A stretch of DNA of 64,000 nt. Origin: Streptomyces sp. CB01373 (GTDB lineage: Bacteria > Actinomycetota > Actinomycetes > Streptomycetales > Streptomycetaceae). The position numbers and the translations under genes were made by a program. This document shows, in pieces, positions 15,636 through 23,266 of this stretch. Position 1 is the first letter of the stretch; every line of letters starts with the position of its first letter. The stretch is taken from contig NZ_NNBK01000002.1 of the NCBI RefSeq assembly GCF_002803075.1, forward strand, positions 372,001-436,000, in the 5' to 3' direction. A model generated the notes under the pieces. It searched no databases, had not been told where the DNA came from, and was given only the letters and a program-made list of their open reading frames with translations.

Positions 15636-16421
15636 CACCACCACGTCCAGCGACCACGGCCGCCCCGCCTTCGCCGGCGGCTCCGCCTCCACCACGTACC
15701 CGAGGTCCCGCAGCGCCTCGACCAGCCCCGCCGGGTCCTTCGGAGCGGCCGCCCCGGTCAGCAGGGCGCGTACGATCCGGCCCTTGGTCGCCTTGTTGAA
15801 GTGGCTGACCACGGACCGCTTCTCCACCCCGTCCACGACCTGGGAGTGCAGCACCCGCACGGTCGCCGTCCGGTCCGCGACCTCCCCCTTCGGCTTCCAC
15901 GCCGCCGCGTACGCCGAGGACCGCAGGTCAAGGACCAGTCCGTCACCGGCCGCCTCGGGCAGCACCGAGGCCATCGGCGTACGCCAGTACGCGGCCAGCG
16001 CGCCGAGGCCGGGCAGCTTCACCCCCATCGAGCAGCGGTAGGACGGGATCCGGTCGCTCACCCGTACCGCGCCCCACAGCCCCGAGAAGACCAGCAGCGA
16101 CCGCGCGGCGCGCTGCTTGGCCGACGGGTCGAGGGAGGCCAGGTCCAGGGCGTCGTAGAGCACCCCCGTGTAGATCTCCCCGGCGGGCCGCGTCCCCGCC
16201 GTGCGCAGCCCGGCGTTCTTGGCGACCTCGCCGCGCAGGCCCTCGCTCAGCCCGAGCACCTCGCTGGCCTTGTCCTCATCCCCGGCGCACAGCTCGACCA
16301 GCTCCGTCAGCACCGACTCGCGGGCGGCGGCCAGCCCCGGCAGCGACAGCGACTCGGGCCTCAGCGGGGCGCCACGGCCGGCGGCGGCCTTGCCTTCGGA
16401 CGGGGGCAGCAGCACAAGCAC
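15621..16421 (-). CDS. yaaA: YaaA-family peroxide stress protein (DUF328/UPF0246)
   Basis: The GTG at 16421 is chosen because GAAGGAG lies 7 nt upstream; the product has 266 residues. It begins VLVLLPPSEGKA, the family hallmark, and later shows LLVFSGLWGAVRVSDRIPSYRCSMG and VSHFNKATKGRIVRALL. In E. coli YaaA lowers free intracellular iron during hydrogen peroxide stress and binds DNA; a similar protective role is inferred. It is cytoplasmic, monocistronic, and divergent from a broken RNB ribonuclease gene. Its 3' end carries four 16-bp tandem repeats. Confidence 0.9.
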   Translation of the reverse strand: MLVLLPPSEGKAAAGRGAPLRPESLSLPGLAAARESVLTELVELCAGDEDKASEVLGLSEGLRGEVAKNAGLRTAGTRPAGEIYTGVLYDALDLASLDPSAKQRAARSLLVFSGLWGAVRVSDRIPSYRCSMGVKLPGLGALAAYWRTPMASVLPEAAGDGLVLDLRSSAYAAAWKPKGEVADRTATVRVLHSQVVDGVEKRSVVSHFNKATKGRIVRALLTGAAAPKDPAGLVEALRDLGYVVEAEPPAKAGRPWSLDVVVTEIH

Positions 16422-16497
16422 GGGGGTTACTCCTTCGGATAGCGCTCCGCGCCAGCGTACGGCGTGCCGCCCGCGGCCCCCGCCCCACGCTCGCTGT

Positions 16498-16724
16498 ATG
16501 CCCCGCCGCCCGCTCCGCGTGACCGGCGCCTCCGAGGCACCCCTGAGGGCCGCCCTCGCCGCGGTGCGCACCGCACTCGACGTGCCCGGCGGCTTGAGGG
16601 CGGCACCGCCCCGCTGCCGCTGGGCGAGCGGCTGAGAGTCCGGCTCACGCGGGCCGATCCATCCCCCGATCCAGCCACGCCGAAGGTGCGCTTCGCGCCC
16701 GCGTACGAGCGCGTACGTCCCTGA
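16498..16724 (+). pseudogene. Relic of an RNB-domain ribonuclease with nearly whole gene deleted
   Basis: From ATG 16498 the frame reads MPRRPLRVTGASEAPLRAAL then AAVRTALDVPGG, matching (from memory) the start of the RNB-domain ribonuclease of Streptomyces. At about 16595 the frame breaks and, in another frame, APLPLGERLRVRLTRADP ... KVRFAPAYERVRP follows to a TGA at 16722-16724, resembling the extreme C-terminus of the same protein. About 400 residues, including all catalytic Asp residues, are missing between. Third positions on both sides remain G/C-rich, so the deletion looks recent. The remaining peptide would be 45 residues and inactive. Confidence 0.65.
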
Positions 16725-16830
16725 CGGGGGCCGTGCTTGTGTGCCACGATCGAGAGAACGGTTCCCGATCTTACGGACAGGTGGTCCTGGGATGTCCGAG
16801 TCCGGCGAGCGACCGAAGGAGGGGCGTGAC

Positions 16831-17408
16831 ATGCCTGCCGTGGCTCATGAGCCCATCACGCCGGCTGAGGGCCTGCTGGAGATCTTCCTGTCCCTCGACA
16901 CCCCGGAGGGCTTCCGGGCCGAACTGATCGAGGGGGAGATCGTCGTGACACCGCCGCCGGACGGGGACCATGAGGACTGCATCAGCCTGATCATGAAGCA
17001 GGTGATCCGCCGGTCCCGGACCGACATGGACTCTCCGGGAACAAGGGCCTGAAGCTGAGGCGCGGGGGCGCCTGCCCGAAGGACCACGCGATTCCGGACG
17101 GCACGTTCGCGCCGACGAAGCTGCGCCTCTACCGGGGCGCCGACTCCTGGATGCCCTGTGACGGTGTGGCCATGGTGCTCGAGGTGACGTCGACCAAGCC
17201 CCAGGCCGACCGCGAGGCCAAACGCCGCTGCTACGCACGCGGCGGCATCCCTCTGTATCTGCTCGTCGACCGGGAAGCCTCATCGGTCACCCTCTTCAGC
17301 GAGCCGGAGAACGACGACTACCGGGAGCTCTGCACCCGCCCCTTCGGCAAGCCCCTCACGGTTCCCGAGCCCTTCGCCTTCGAACTGGACACCGCGGACT
17401 TCCTCTGA
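16831..17408 (+). pseudogene. Uma2-family (DUF820) endonuclease-like gene, frameshifted
   Basis: The ATG at 16831 has a strong AGGAGG site upstream. The first frame (MPAVAHEPITPAEGLLEIFL ... GFRAELIEGEIVVTPPP ... IRRSRTDMD) ends at a TGA at 17050. The family continues in the next frame from about 17036: SGNKGLKLRRGG, the PKDHAIPDGTFAPTKLRLYR segment, AMVLEVTSTKPQADREAKRR, then GIPLYLLVDREASSVTLF. Restoring one base near 17030 rejoins them into a normal-length (about 190-residue) PD-(D/E)XK-fold Uma2 protein with the E-V-T-S-x-x-x-x-x-D-R-x-x-K core. So this is a single-base deletion or a sequencing error. Uma2 proteins are very numerous in Streptomyces and of unknown role. Confidence 0.85.
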
Positions 17409-17447
17409 CGGTGACGGTGCTCGGGCAGCGCCGTCCGACGCGCCGGG

Positions 17448-17453
17448 TACGAT
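17448..17453 (+). promoter_or_regulatory. -10 element (TACGAT) of rnpB
   Basis: TACGAT lies 9 nt before the 5' end of the P1 helix of RNase P RNA, exactly where a sigma-70-type -10 is needed. The -35 region around 17425-17430 is weak. Confidence 0.65.
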
Positions 17454-17462
17454 GGTCCACAC

Positions 17463-17874
17463 GGCAGACGAGCCGGGCGGGCGGCCGCGTGGAGTCCCCT
17501 CAAGGGGGCTTCCCGAGGAACGTCCGGGCTCCACAGGGCAGGGTGGTGGCTAACGGCCACCCGGGGTGACCCGCGGGACAGTGCCACAGAAAGCAGACCG
17601 CCGGGGATCTCGGTCCTCGGTAAGGGTGAAACGGTGGTGTAAGAGACCACCAGTGCCCAGGGTGACCTGGGCAGCTAGGTAAACCCCACCTGGAGCAAGG
17701 TCAAAAGGAAACACCCCGGTGTTTCTGCGCGGACGTTCGAGGGCTGCCCGCCCGAGTCCGCGGGTGGACCGCACGAGGCCGGCGGCAACGCCGGCCCTAG
17801 ATGGATGGCCGTCGCCCCGGGCTCCGCGAGGAACCCGGGGAACAGAACCCGGCGTACAGCCCGACTCGTCTGCC
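17463..17874 (+). ncRNA. rnpB: RNase P RNA, bacterial class A
   Basis: The catalytic RNA that removes 5' leaders from pre-tRNA. The ends GGCAGACGAG (17463-17472) and CTCGTCTGCC (17865-17874) pair as helix P1. Hallmarks in order are GAGGAACGTCCGGGCTCC (17515-17532, conserved region I), AGTGCCACAGAAA, GGTAAGGGTGAAACGGTG (conserved region II/III), GGTAAACCCC and the universal ACAGAACCCGGCGTA before P1 closes. The length, about 412 nt, fits GC-rich actinobacterial class A RNAs. The frameshifted Uma2 gene ends 55 bp upstream. Confidence 0.97.
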
Positions 17875-18469
17875 TTTGGCATGTGTACGGGCCGTGGGGC
17901 GGGGCGAATCTCGGAGTCCTCTCTGCCGCACTGTCCGACCAACTTCGCGGAGCGCGGTGGCGTGCGCGTCGAGTAAGGCGCGGAGGGCTGCGTGGAAGGG
18001 TGTGGCCGAACCCGGTTCTGAGTGACAGGATCACGCCAACGTCGGCGCTTCGGATCGTGATCCGTCGCTCTGCTCAAAAGCCTTCCAATCTACGTGAGTT
18101 CGGCTTCCGGCGGCGTATGGTTGGCTGGAAAGTGGCTGCTGGCGTTCGGAGTTGACGTGCTGGTGGCGATTTTCTTTGCGATTTTGACACTCCGTCAGCA
18201 CATTTGGCAGCCTGTCCTCGTTGTCAGCGCGGGTGAGGGAGCGTCATCTCCCCTATCACGGGCGGGCGTTCAGGCGGTCGGTTCGCGACGAACTTGCGTC
18301 ACCGGCTGACTGGGCGGTCAGCCAGATCTTCTCGCGCGGCGGTGTGGCTAGCATGAGCGGGTACCCGGTCGGAAGATCGTCGTCCTCTTGGCGACCCCCT
18401 TTCCGGCCCGCGGCCGCCGTGAGCCGGCTGCCCCGTTTCTTCTGATCTCATGGACCGAGGGACCGCGGA
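17875..18469. other. Gene-free, locally AT-richer region before the conservon
   Basis: This 595-bp gap holds no convincing gene. From about 18020 to 18230 the GC content drops visibly (GATTTTCTTTGCGATTTTGACA). TTGACA at 18184-18189 is a good -35-like hexamer without a matching -10. A 7-bp hairpin GGCTGAC-TGGGCG-GTCAGCC lies at 18304-18323, and TAGCAT (18349-18354) is a possible -10 for cvnA. A 71-codon frame at 18094 has weak codon bias and was not called. Confidence 0.5.
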
Positions 18470-20257
18470 ATGTCAGTGCCTGCACCGCCCAGTCAGCACC
18501 GGCCGGCGAAGGCGCCGCACACCTCGCCGACCGCGCCCCTCGCCGTACTGGTGGTGGCCGCCGCGGCCGGCGGTGCGGCCGTCGCCCTGGCGCCGTCCGG
18601 CGCCCGAACCTGGGCGCTGACCTTCGCGGCGGTCGCCTGGGTGTGCCTGGCCGTGACCGTCCTCGTCAGTCGCCGGCTCATCCACCGGGCCCGGCGTACG
18701 GCCGCGGCGCAGGCCTCCGAGACCGGCCGTCTCAAGGCGCAGGCCGCGCAGCTTTCGGCGGAGACCGCGCACCTGGTCAACGTGACCCTGCCCGCCGTGG
18801 CCAAGCAGCTCCGGGACGACACCAGCGCGGAGGACGCGGTGGGCAGCGTGCCGCCGCCGTCCGACCCGCAACTCGGCCGGATCGTGCACACCTTCGCCGC
18901 CGCCGTCGAGGAGGACGTGCGGCGCGCGGCCGCCCTGGACGACGAGCGCAGGCAGGCCCGCCAGGAGCTGGCGGAGGCCACCGCCGCGCTGGAGCGGCTG
19001 GAGCAGGAGACGCTGCCCGCCGCGATCGCCCGGCTGCGCGACGGCCAGTCCGCCGACACGGTGCTCGCCGAACTCGACCTGCCGCGGCCGGCCGTGGTGC
19101 GCACCCCGACCGAGTCGTTCGTCCGCGAACTCGCCCACAGCGAGCGGCGCGCCGCCGCCGCCCAGGCCGCCTCCGCCAAGGCGCTCAGCCGCGTCCAGGC
19201 CAAGTCCGTCAGCATGCTCGCCGACCTGCGGGAGATGCAGGAACGCCACGGCGAGGAGGTCTTCGGCGACCTGCTCAAGCTGGACCACAGCACCTCCCAG
19301 CTCGGCCTGATGACCGACCGGCTGGCACTCCTCATGGGCGGCCGGTCCAGCCGCGCGTGGAACAAGCCGATCGTGATGGAGAGCATCCTGCGCGGCGCCG
19401 TCGGCCGTATCGCCGCCTACCAGCGGGTGCGCCTGCACTGCTCCACCACCGCCGCGGTCTCCGGCTTCGCCGCCGAGGGCGTCATGCATCTGCTCGCCGA
19501 ACTGATGGACAACGCCGCGAACTTCTCCCCGCCCATCGACGAGGTGCACGTCTACGTCGAGGACCGCGCCGCCGGCATGGTCGTCACCATCGAGGACAGC
19601 GGCCTGAAGATGGCCGACGCGGCGATGCGCCGCGCCGAGGAGGCGGTGTCCGGCCGCGTGAACGACCTCGCCTCGCTCCAGGGCACCCGGCTCGGACTCG
19701 CCGTGGTCGGACGGCTCGCGGGCAAGTACGGCATCAGCGTCAACTACCGCCCCTCCTCGCGCGGCGGCACCGGCGTCGTCGTCCTGCTGCCCCCGCAACT
19801 GCTCGCCCAGCAGCGCGAGTCGATCCCGCGGGAGGCGACCGGCCGCCCCGCCGCGGGAACCGCGCCCACGCCCGGTCCCGCCGCCACGTCGCCGGCCCCC
19901 GCCGCGTCGCCCGCCCCGGCCCCGGCGCCCGAGGCCCCCGCGCGTCCACGAGCCCCGGAGCGGCCCGCCACCCGGCCGGAGCCGCCCGAACAGGGACAGC
20001 GTGCCACCGGCGCCACGCTGAACGGCCTGCCCGTCCGCGCCCCCGGCCGCACCATGGCCGAGGCGGAACGGGAGCGCGAGCAGCGCCGGTCGGCGGCCGA
20101 GGCGGCGTCCGGCACGAAGTCCGAGGCGCCCGACGGAGACCGCCCGGCACGCGACGCCGGTTCACGCTTCGGCGCCTTCCACCGCGGGCGCCGGGCCGCG
20201 GGCGGCACCGAGGGACCGGACCCCCGGCCCGAGTCCGAGCCGCCGGCCGCCCCCTAG
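18470..20257 (+). CDS. cvnA: Conservon protein CvnA, histidine-kinase-like
   Basis: A 595-residue membrane protein. Two hydrophobic stretches (about residues 22-42 and 48-66) anchor it, followed by coiled-coil segments, a helical dimerisation-like region (LLKLDHSTSQLGLMTDRLALL) and an HATPase domain with N box LLAELMDNAANFSPP and G1 box VTIEDSGLKM, where the second Gly of the usual DxGxG is Lys. The tail after about residue 450 is Pro/Ala-rich and disordered. Conservons in S. coelicolor form a membrane complex reminiscent of eukaryotic G-protein signalling, with CvnA as sensor; the other four components follow directly. It is separated from cvnB by 317 bp containing a hairpin repeat. Confidence 0.9.
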   Translation: MSVPAPPSQHRPAKAPHTSPTAPLAVLVVAAAAGGAAVALAPSGARTWALTFAAVAWVCLAVTVLVSRRLIHRARRTAAAQASETGRLKAQAAQLSAETAHLVNVTLPAVAKQLRDDTSAEDAVGSVPPPSDPQLGRIVHTFAAAVEEDVRRAAALDDERRQARQELAEATAALERLEQETLPAAIARLRDGQSADTVLAELDLPRPAVVRTPTESFVRELAHSERRAAAAQAASAKALSRVQAKSVSMLADLREMQERHGEEVFGDLLKLDHSTSQLGLMTDRLALLMGGRSSRAWNKPIVMESILRGAVGRIAAYQRVRLHCSTTAAVSGFAAEGVMHLLAELMDNAANFSPPIDEVHVYVEDRAAGMVVTIEDSGLKMADAAMRRAEEAVSGRVNDLASLQGTRLGLAVVGRLAGKYGISVNYRPSSRGGTGVVVLLPPQLLAQQRESIPREATGRPAAGTAPTPGPAATSPAPAASPAPAPAPEAPARPRAPERPATRPEPPEQGQRATGATLNGLPVRAPGRTMAEAEREREQRRSAAEAASGTKSEAPDGDRPARDAGSRFGAFHRGRRAAGGTEGPDPRPESEPPAAP

Positions 20258-20574
20258 CGCTGTGACCGGAAAGGTTCACCGGCTCGCGACGCCCGGCACG
20301 GCACCTCGCCGCGTTGTCGCATCACCCGAGTACATCCAGTACACGGGCGATGCTCCGCCTTGCGATGCTCCCCCACTGCCCGAAGGGCGTGGGAGGTGCC
20401 CCCAGCACCGGACGCCGCGAGCTTCCCGGCAAACCTTTCCGGCCACAGCACTGGCCGCCGCCCCCTTCCCGTACGGCGCAGGGGCGTCGGCGCCCACGTC
20501 CCGCTCGATTTCCTGAGATTGGAGGAACGGGCCGGTGACCGGTCGAACCGGGCACCACCGTCCCATCACCCATC
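20258..20574. repeat. Intergenic spacer with dispersed Streptomyces-type hairpin repeat
   Basis: The 317-bp space between cvnA and cvnB is unusual because cvn genes are normally close. At 20347-20402 it holds a GC-rich imperfect hairpin, CTCCCCCACTGCCC-GAA-GGGCGTGGGAGG followed by TGCCCCC, of a kind dispersed in Streptomyces genomes. A related CCCCCGGAC-GAA-GTCCGGGGG hairpin sits at 52849 in this window. No gene is seen here. Confidence 0.6.
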
Positions 20575-20994
20575 ATGCAGACCACAGACAACAGCCTCAC
20601 CTGGCTTCTCCAGAGCCTCCTGGAGCGCACCCGCGGCACCCGCCACGCCCTGGCCCTGTCCCGGGACGGCCTCAAGCTGTGCTGGACCGAAAACCTGGCC
20701 CTGGACCAGGCCGACCAACTGGCCGCGATCTGCTCCGGCATCCAGGCCCTCGCCCAGGGCGCGTCCATGGAGTTCGGCGACGGCAGCGGCGGCGTGCGGC
20801 AGTCCATGACCGAGTTCCACGGCGGCCTGCTGTTCATCATGGAGGCCGGCGAGGGAGCGCACCTGGCCGTCCTCGCCGACGAGGACGCCGACCCCGGCGT
20901 CGTCGGCCATCAGATGACGGAACTGGTCGAGCAGATCGGCGAGCACCTGCGCGCCCTGCCCCGAGAGCCCGTTCCGGGGAGTGCCGCGTCGTGA
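20575..20994 (+). CDS. cvnB: Conservon protein CvnB, roadblock/LC7 domain
   Basis: A 139-residue cytoplasmic roadblock/LC7 protein, beginning MQTTDNSLTWLLQSLLERTRG and with the alpha/beta pattern HALALSRDGLKLCWTENL ... GGVRQSMTEFHGGLLFIM ... HLAVLADEDADPGVVGHQM. Roadblock proteins bind Ras-like GTPases; in the conservon model CvnB may serve as a regulator of the GTPase CvnD, like MglB for MglA. Its stop overlaps the cvnC start, so they are coupled. Confidence 0.93.
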   Translation: MQTTDNSLTWLLQSLLERTRGTRHALALSRDGLKLCWTENLALDQADQLAAICSGIQALAQGASMEFGDGSGGVRQSMTEFHGGLLFIMEAGEGAHLAVLADEDADPGVVGHQMTELVEQIGEHLRALPREPVPGSAAS

Positions 20995-21347
20995 TGCGCA
21001 AACCCGTGGACACCGGTGACCCCGACCGGCTCTACACGGTCACGGCCGGCCGGAGCCGCGCCGACGAATCCTTCGACCTGGTCACCCTCATCGTCAGTGA
21101 GTCCCGGCCCACCGCGGGAATGCAGTCGGAGCACACCCGGATCCTGGAGCTGTGCGAACACCCCACGGCCGTCGTGGAGATCGCGGCGGAGCTGAAACTG
21201 CCCATCACGGTGGTGCGGATCCTGCTCGGCGACCTGCTCGACATGGGCCGTATCACCGCCCGCCACCCGCGCGCGGCGCAGTCCGTCGCCTCGCTCCCCG
21301 ATTCCGCCCTTCTCAAGGAGGTGCTCCATGGGCTCCGCAACCTCTGA
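20991..21347 (+). CDS. cvnC: Conservon protein CvnC, DUF742
   Basis: The GTG at 20991 overlaps the cvnB stop (GTGA); an adjacent ATG at 20994 is equally possible (118 or 117 residues). The sequence RLYTVTAGRSRADESFDLVTLIV, then ILELCEHPTAVVEIAAELKLPITVVRILLGDLLDMGRI, is the DUF742 winged-helix-like domain. It is probably a small adaptor within the CvnABCD membrane complex. The coding region overlaps the start of cvnD by 20 bp. Confidence 0.92.
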   Translation: MMRKPVDTGDPDRLYTVTAGRSRADESFDLVTLIVSESRPTAGMQSEHTRILELCEHPTAVVEIAAELKLPITVVRILLGDLLDMGRITARHPRAAQSVASLPDSALLKEVLHGLRNL

Positions 21348-21945
21348 GCTGCCCTCCCACCGCACGCCCCTGGACGACGCCGCGGAGACCGGCCTGAAGA
21401 TCGTCATCGTGGGCGGTTTCGGTGTCGGCAAGACCACCCTGGTGCGCTCGGTGAGCGAGATCCGGCCGCTGAACACCGAGGAGGTGATGACGCAGGCCGG
21501 CGTCGGCGTCGACGAGACCAGCGCGGTCGCGACGAAGACGACCACCACGGTGGCGTTCGACTTCGGGCGGATCAGCCTCAACGAGCGCATGGTGCTGTAC
21601 CTGTTCGGCGCGCCGGGCCAGGAGCGCTTCTGGTTCCTGTGGGACAGGCTGTTCTCCGGAACCCTGGGCGCCGTGGTGCTCGTGGACACCCGCCGGATGG
21701 ACGACTCCTGGTACGCGATCGACCGGCTCGAGCACCACAAGACGCCGTTCGTGGTGGCCGTCAACCGGTTCGACGACGACACCAACCGGTACTCCCTCGA
21801 TGAGATCCGCCAGGCGCTCGCACTGCCCGAGCACGTGCCGATGCTCGACTGCGACGCGCGGGTCCGGCAGTCCGGCAAGGACGTGCTGATCACCCTCGTG
21901 GACCACCTGTACGAACTGGCCATGGCCCAGGAGGCGACAACGTGA
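21328..21945 (+). CDS. cvnD: Conservon GTPase CvnD (Ras/MglA-like ATP/GTP-binding protein)
   Basis: A 205-residue small GTPase-like protein. The P-loop is VGGFGVGKTTLV (about residues 30-41), switch II region is LFGAPGQERFWFLWD, and the nucleotide-base motif is AVNRFD in place of NKxD. The ATG at 21328 has AAGGAGG upstream, inside the end of cvnC. Family proteins bind GTP and, in S. coelicolor cvn9, interact with the other Cvn components. Its stop overlaps the P450 start (GTGA), so the whole cvnB-cvnE segment is translationally coupled. Confidence 0.94.
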   Translation: MGSATSELPSHRTPLDDAAETGLKIVIVGGFGVGKTTLVRSVSEIRPLNTEEVMTQAGVGVDETSAVATKTTTTVAFDFGRISLNERMVLYLFGAPGQERFWFLWDRLFSGTLGAVVLVDTRRMDDSWYAIDRLEHHKTPFVVAVNRFDDDTNRYSLDEIRQALALPEHVPMLDCDARVRQSGKDVLITLVDHLYELAMAQEATT

Positions 21946-23201
21946 CCGACCCCTCTTCCGCGCGACCGGCCCCGCCGGGCTACCCCGCCCACCAGCCCGA
22001 CGCGGTGCGCCTGGCGGGGCTGGAGTACCAGCAGACGCCGTCGCAGCTCTACCGCGCGCTGCGCTGGGAGCACGGCCCGGTCGCGCCGGTGCTGCTCGAC
22101 GGGGACATACCGGCCTGGCTGGTGCTCGGCTACTCCGAGGTCACCTACGTGACCAGCCACGACGAGCTGTTCGCGCGGGACTCGCGGCGCTGGAACCAGT
22201 GGGAGAACATCCCGGCGGACTGGCCGCTGATGCCGTACGTCGGTTACCAGCCATCGGTGCTGTTCACCGAGGGCGACGAGCACCGACGGCGGGCCGGGGT
22301 GATCACCCAGGCGCTGGAGGGCGTCGACCAGTTCGAGCTGGCCCGCAACTGCCAGTCGATCGCCGACCGGCTCATCGCCGACTTCGCGGGCAGCGGCCAC
22401 GCGGAGCTGATGTCCGGTTACGTGCACGCCCTGCCGATGCGGGCGGTGGTGCAGATGTGCGGCATGCCGACCTCGGGCGAGGACACCCAGCAGCTCGTCG
22501 AGGACCTGCGGATCTCGCTGGACGCCGCCGAGGGCGACGACCCGGTGGCCGCGTACGGGCGTGTGGGCGAGCGGCTGCAGCAGCTCGTGAAGGACAAGCG
22601 GGTCAGCCCGGGCCCCGACGTCACCTCGCGCATGCTGCAGCATCCGGCGGGGCTGACGGACGAGGAGATCGTCCAGGACCTGATCTCGGTGATCGCCGCG
22701 GCGCAGCAGCCGACGGCGAACTGGATCTGCAACACGCTGCGACTGCTGCTGACGGACGAGCGGTTCGCCGTGAACGTGTCGGGCGGCCGGCTCAGCGTGG
22801 GTGAGGCGCTCAACGAGGCGCTGTGGCTGGACACGCCGACGCAGAACTTCATCGGCCGCTGGGCCGTCCGGGACATCCAGCTGGGCGGGCGGCAGATCCG
22901 GGCCGGCGACTGCCTGGTGCTGGGGCTCGCCGCGGCCAACACCGATCCGCAGATCTGGCCCGAGTCGAACGTGGGCGCGGAGAACGCCGCGCACCTGTCG
23001 TTCAGCAACGGCGAGCACCGCTGCCCCTATCCGGCACCGCTGCTGGCGGACGTGATGGCGCGGACGGCGGTCGAGACGCTGCTGGAGCGGCTGCCCGACC
23101 TGGTCCTCTCGGTGGAGCCGGAGACGCTGACCTGGCGTCCGTCGATCTGGATGCGGGGGCTGACGTCGCTCCCGGTGCGGTTCACGCCGGTGGTGCAGTA
23201 A
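21942..23201 (+). CDS. cvnE: Conservon cytochrome P450 CvnE, CYP157-like, lacking ExxR
   Basis: A 419-residue P450. The haem-binding loop reads LSFSNGEHRCPYP with the thiolate Cys361. Two otherwise near-invariant motifs deviate: the I-helix has ISVIAAAQQPTANW in place of AGxET, and the K-helix has EALNEALWLDTP, where the Arg of ExxR is replaced by Trp. This matches the CYP157 family, conservon P450s for which loss of ExxR has been described. Catalytic activity is therefore uncertain, and a sensing role for haem ligands or redox state is conceivable. It is coupled to cvnD by a 4-bp overlap and ends at a bidirectional hairpin. Confidence 0.9.
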   Translation: MTDPSSARPAPPGYPAHQPDAVRLAGLEYQQTPSQLYRALRWEHGPVAPVLLDGDIPAWLVLGYSEVTYVTSHDELFARDSRRWNQWENIPADWPLMPYVGYQPSVLFTEGDEHRRRAGVITQALEGVDQFELARNCQSIADRLIADFAGSGHAELMSGYVHALPMRAVVQMCGMPTSGEDTQQLVEDLRISLDAAEGDDPVAAYGRVGERLQQLVKDKRVSPGPDVTSRMLQHPAGLTDEEIVQDLISVIAAAQQPTANWICNTLRLLLTDERFAVNVSGGRLSVGEALNEALWLDTPTQNFIGRWAVRDIQLGGRQIRAGDCLVLGLAAANTDPQIWPESNVGAENAAHLSFSNGEHRCPYPAPLLADVMARTAVETLLERLPDLVLSVEPETLTWRPSIWMRGLTSLPVRFTPVVQ

Positions 23202-23209
23202 GCGGGCGG

Positions 23210-23238
23210 ATGGGCCCCTGTTCCTGGAAGGGGCCCAT
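23210..23238. terminator. Bidirectional terminator between the two P450 genes
   Basis: ATGGGCCCCT (23210-23219) pairs perfectly with AGGGGCCCAT (23229-23238) over a 9-nt loop, midway between the two convergent P450 stop codons. Confidence 0.8.
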
Positions 23239-23266
23239 TGCCTCGGCGGCGGTGCGGGTCGGATGA

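Noticed and set aside
17805..18155. Plus-strand frame starting within rnpB
   Set aside because: It overlaps the conserved 3' domain of RNase P RNA and shows no protein similarity.
18094..18309. 71-codon frame with a hydrophobic segment between rnpB and cvnA
   Set aside because: Third-position G/C is far below that of neighbouring genes, there is no ribosome binding site, and no family is recognised. Possible but not supported.
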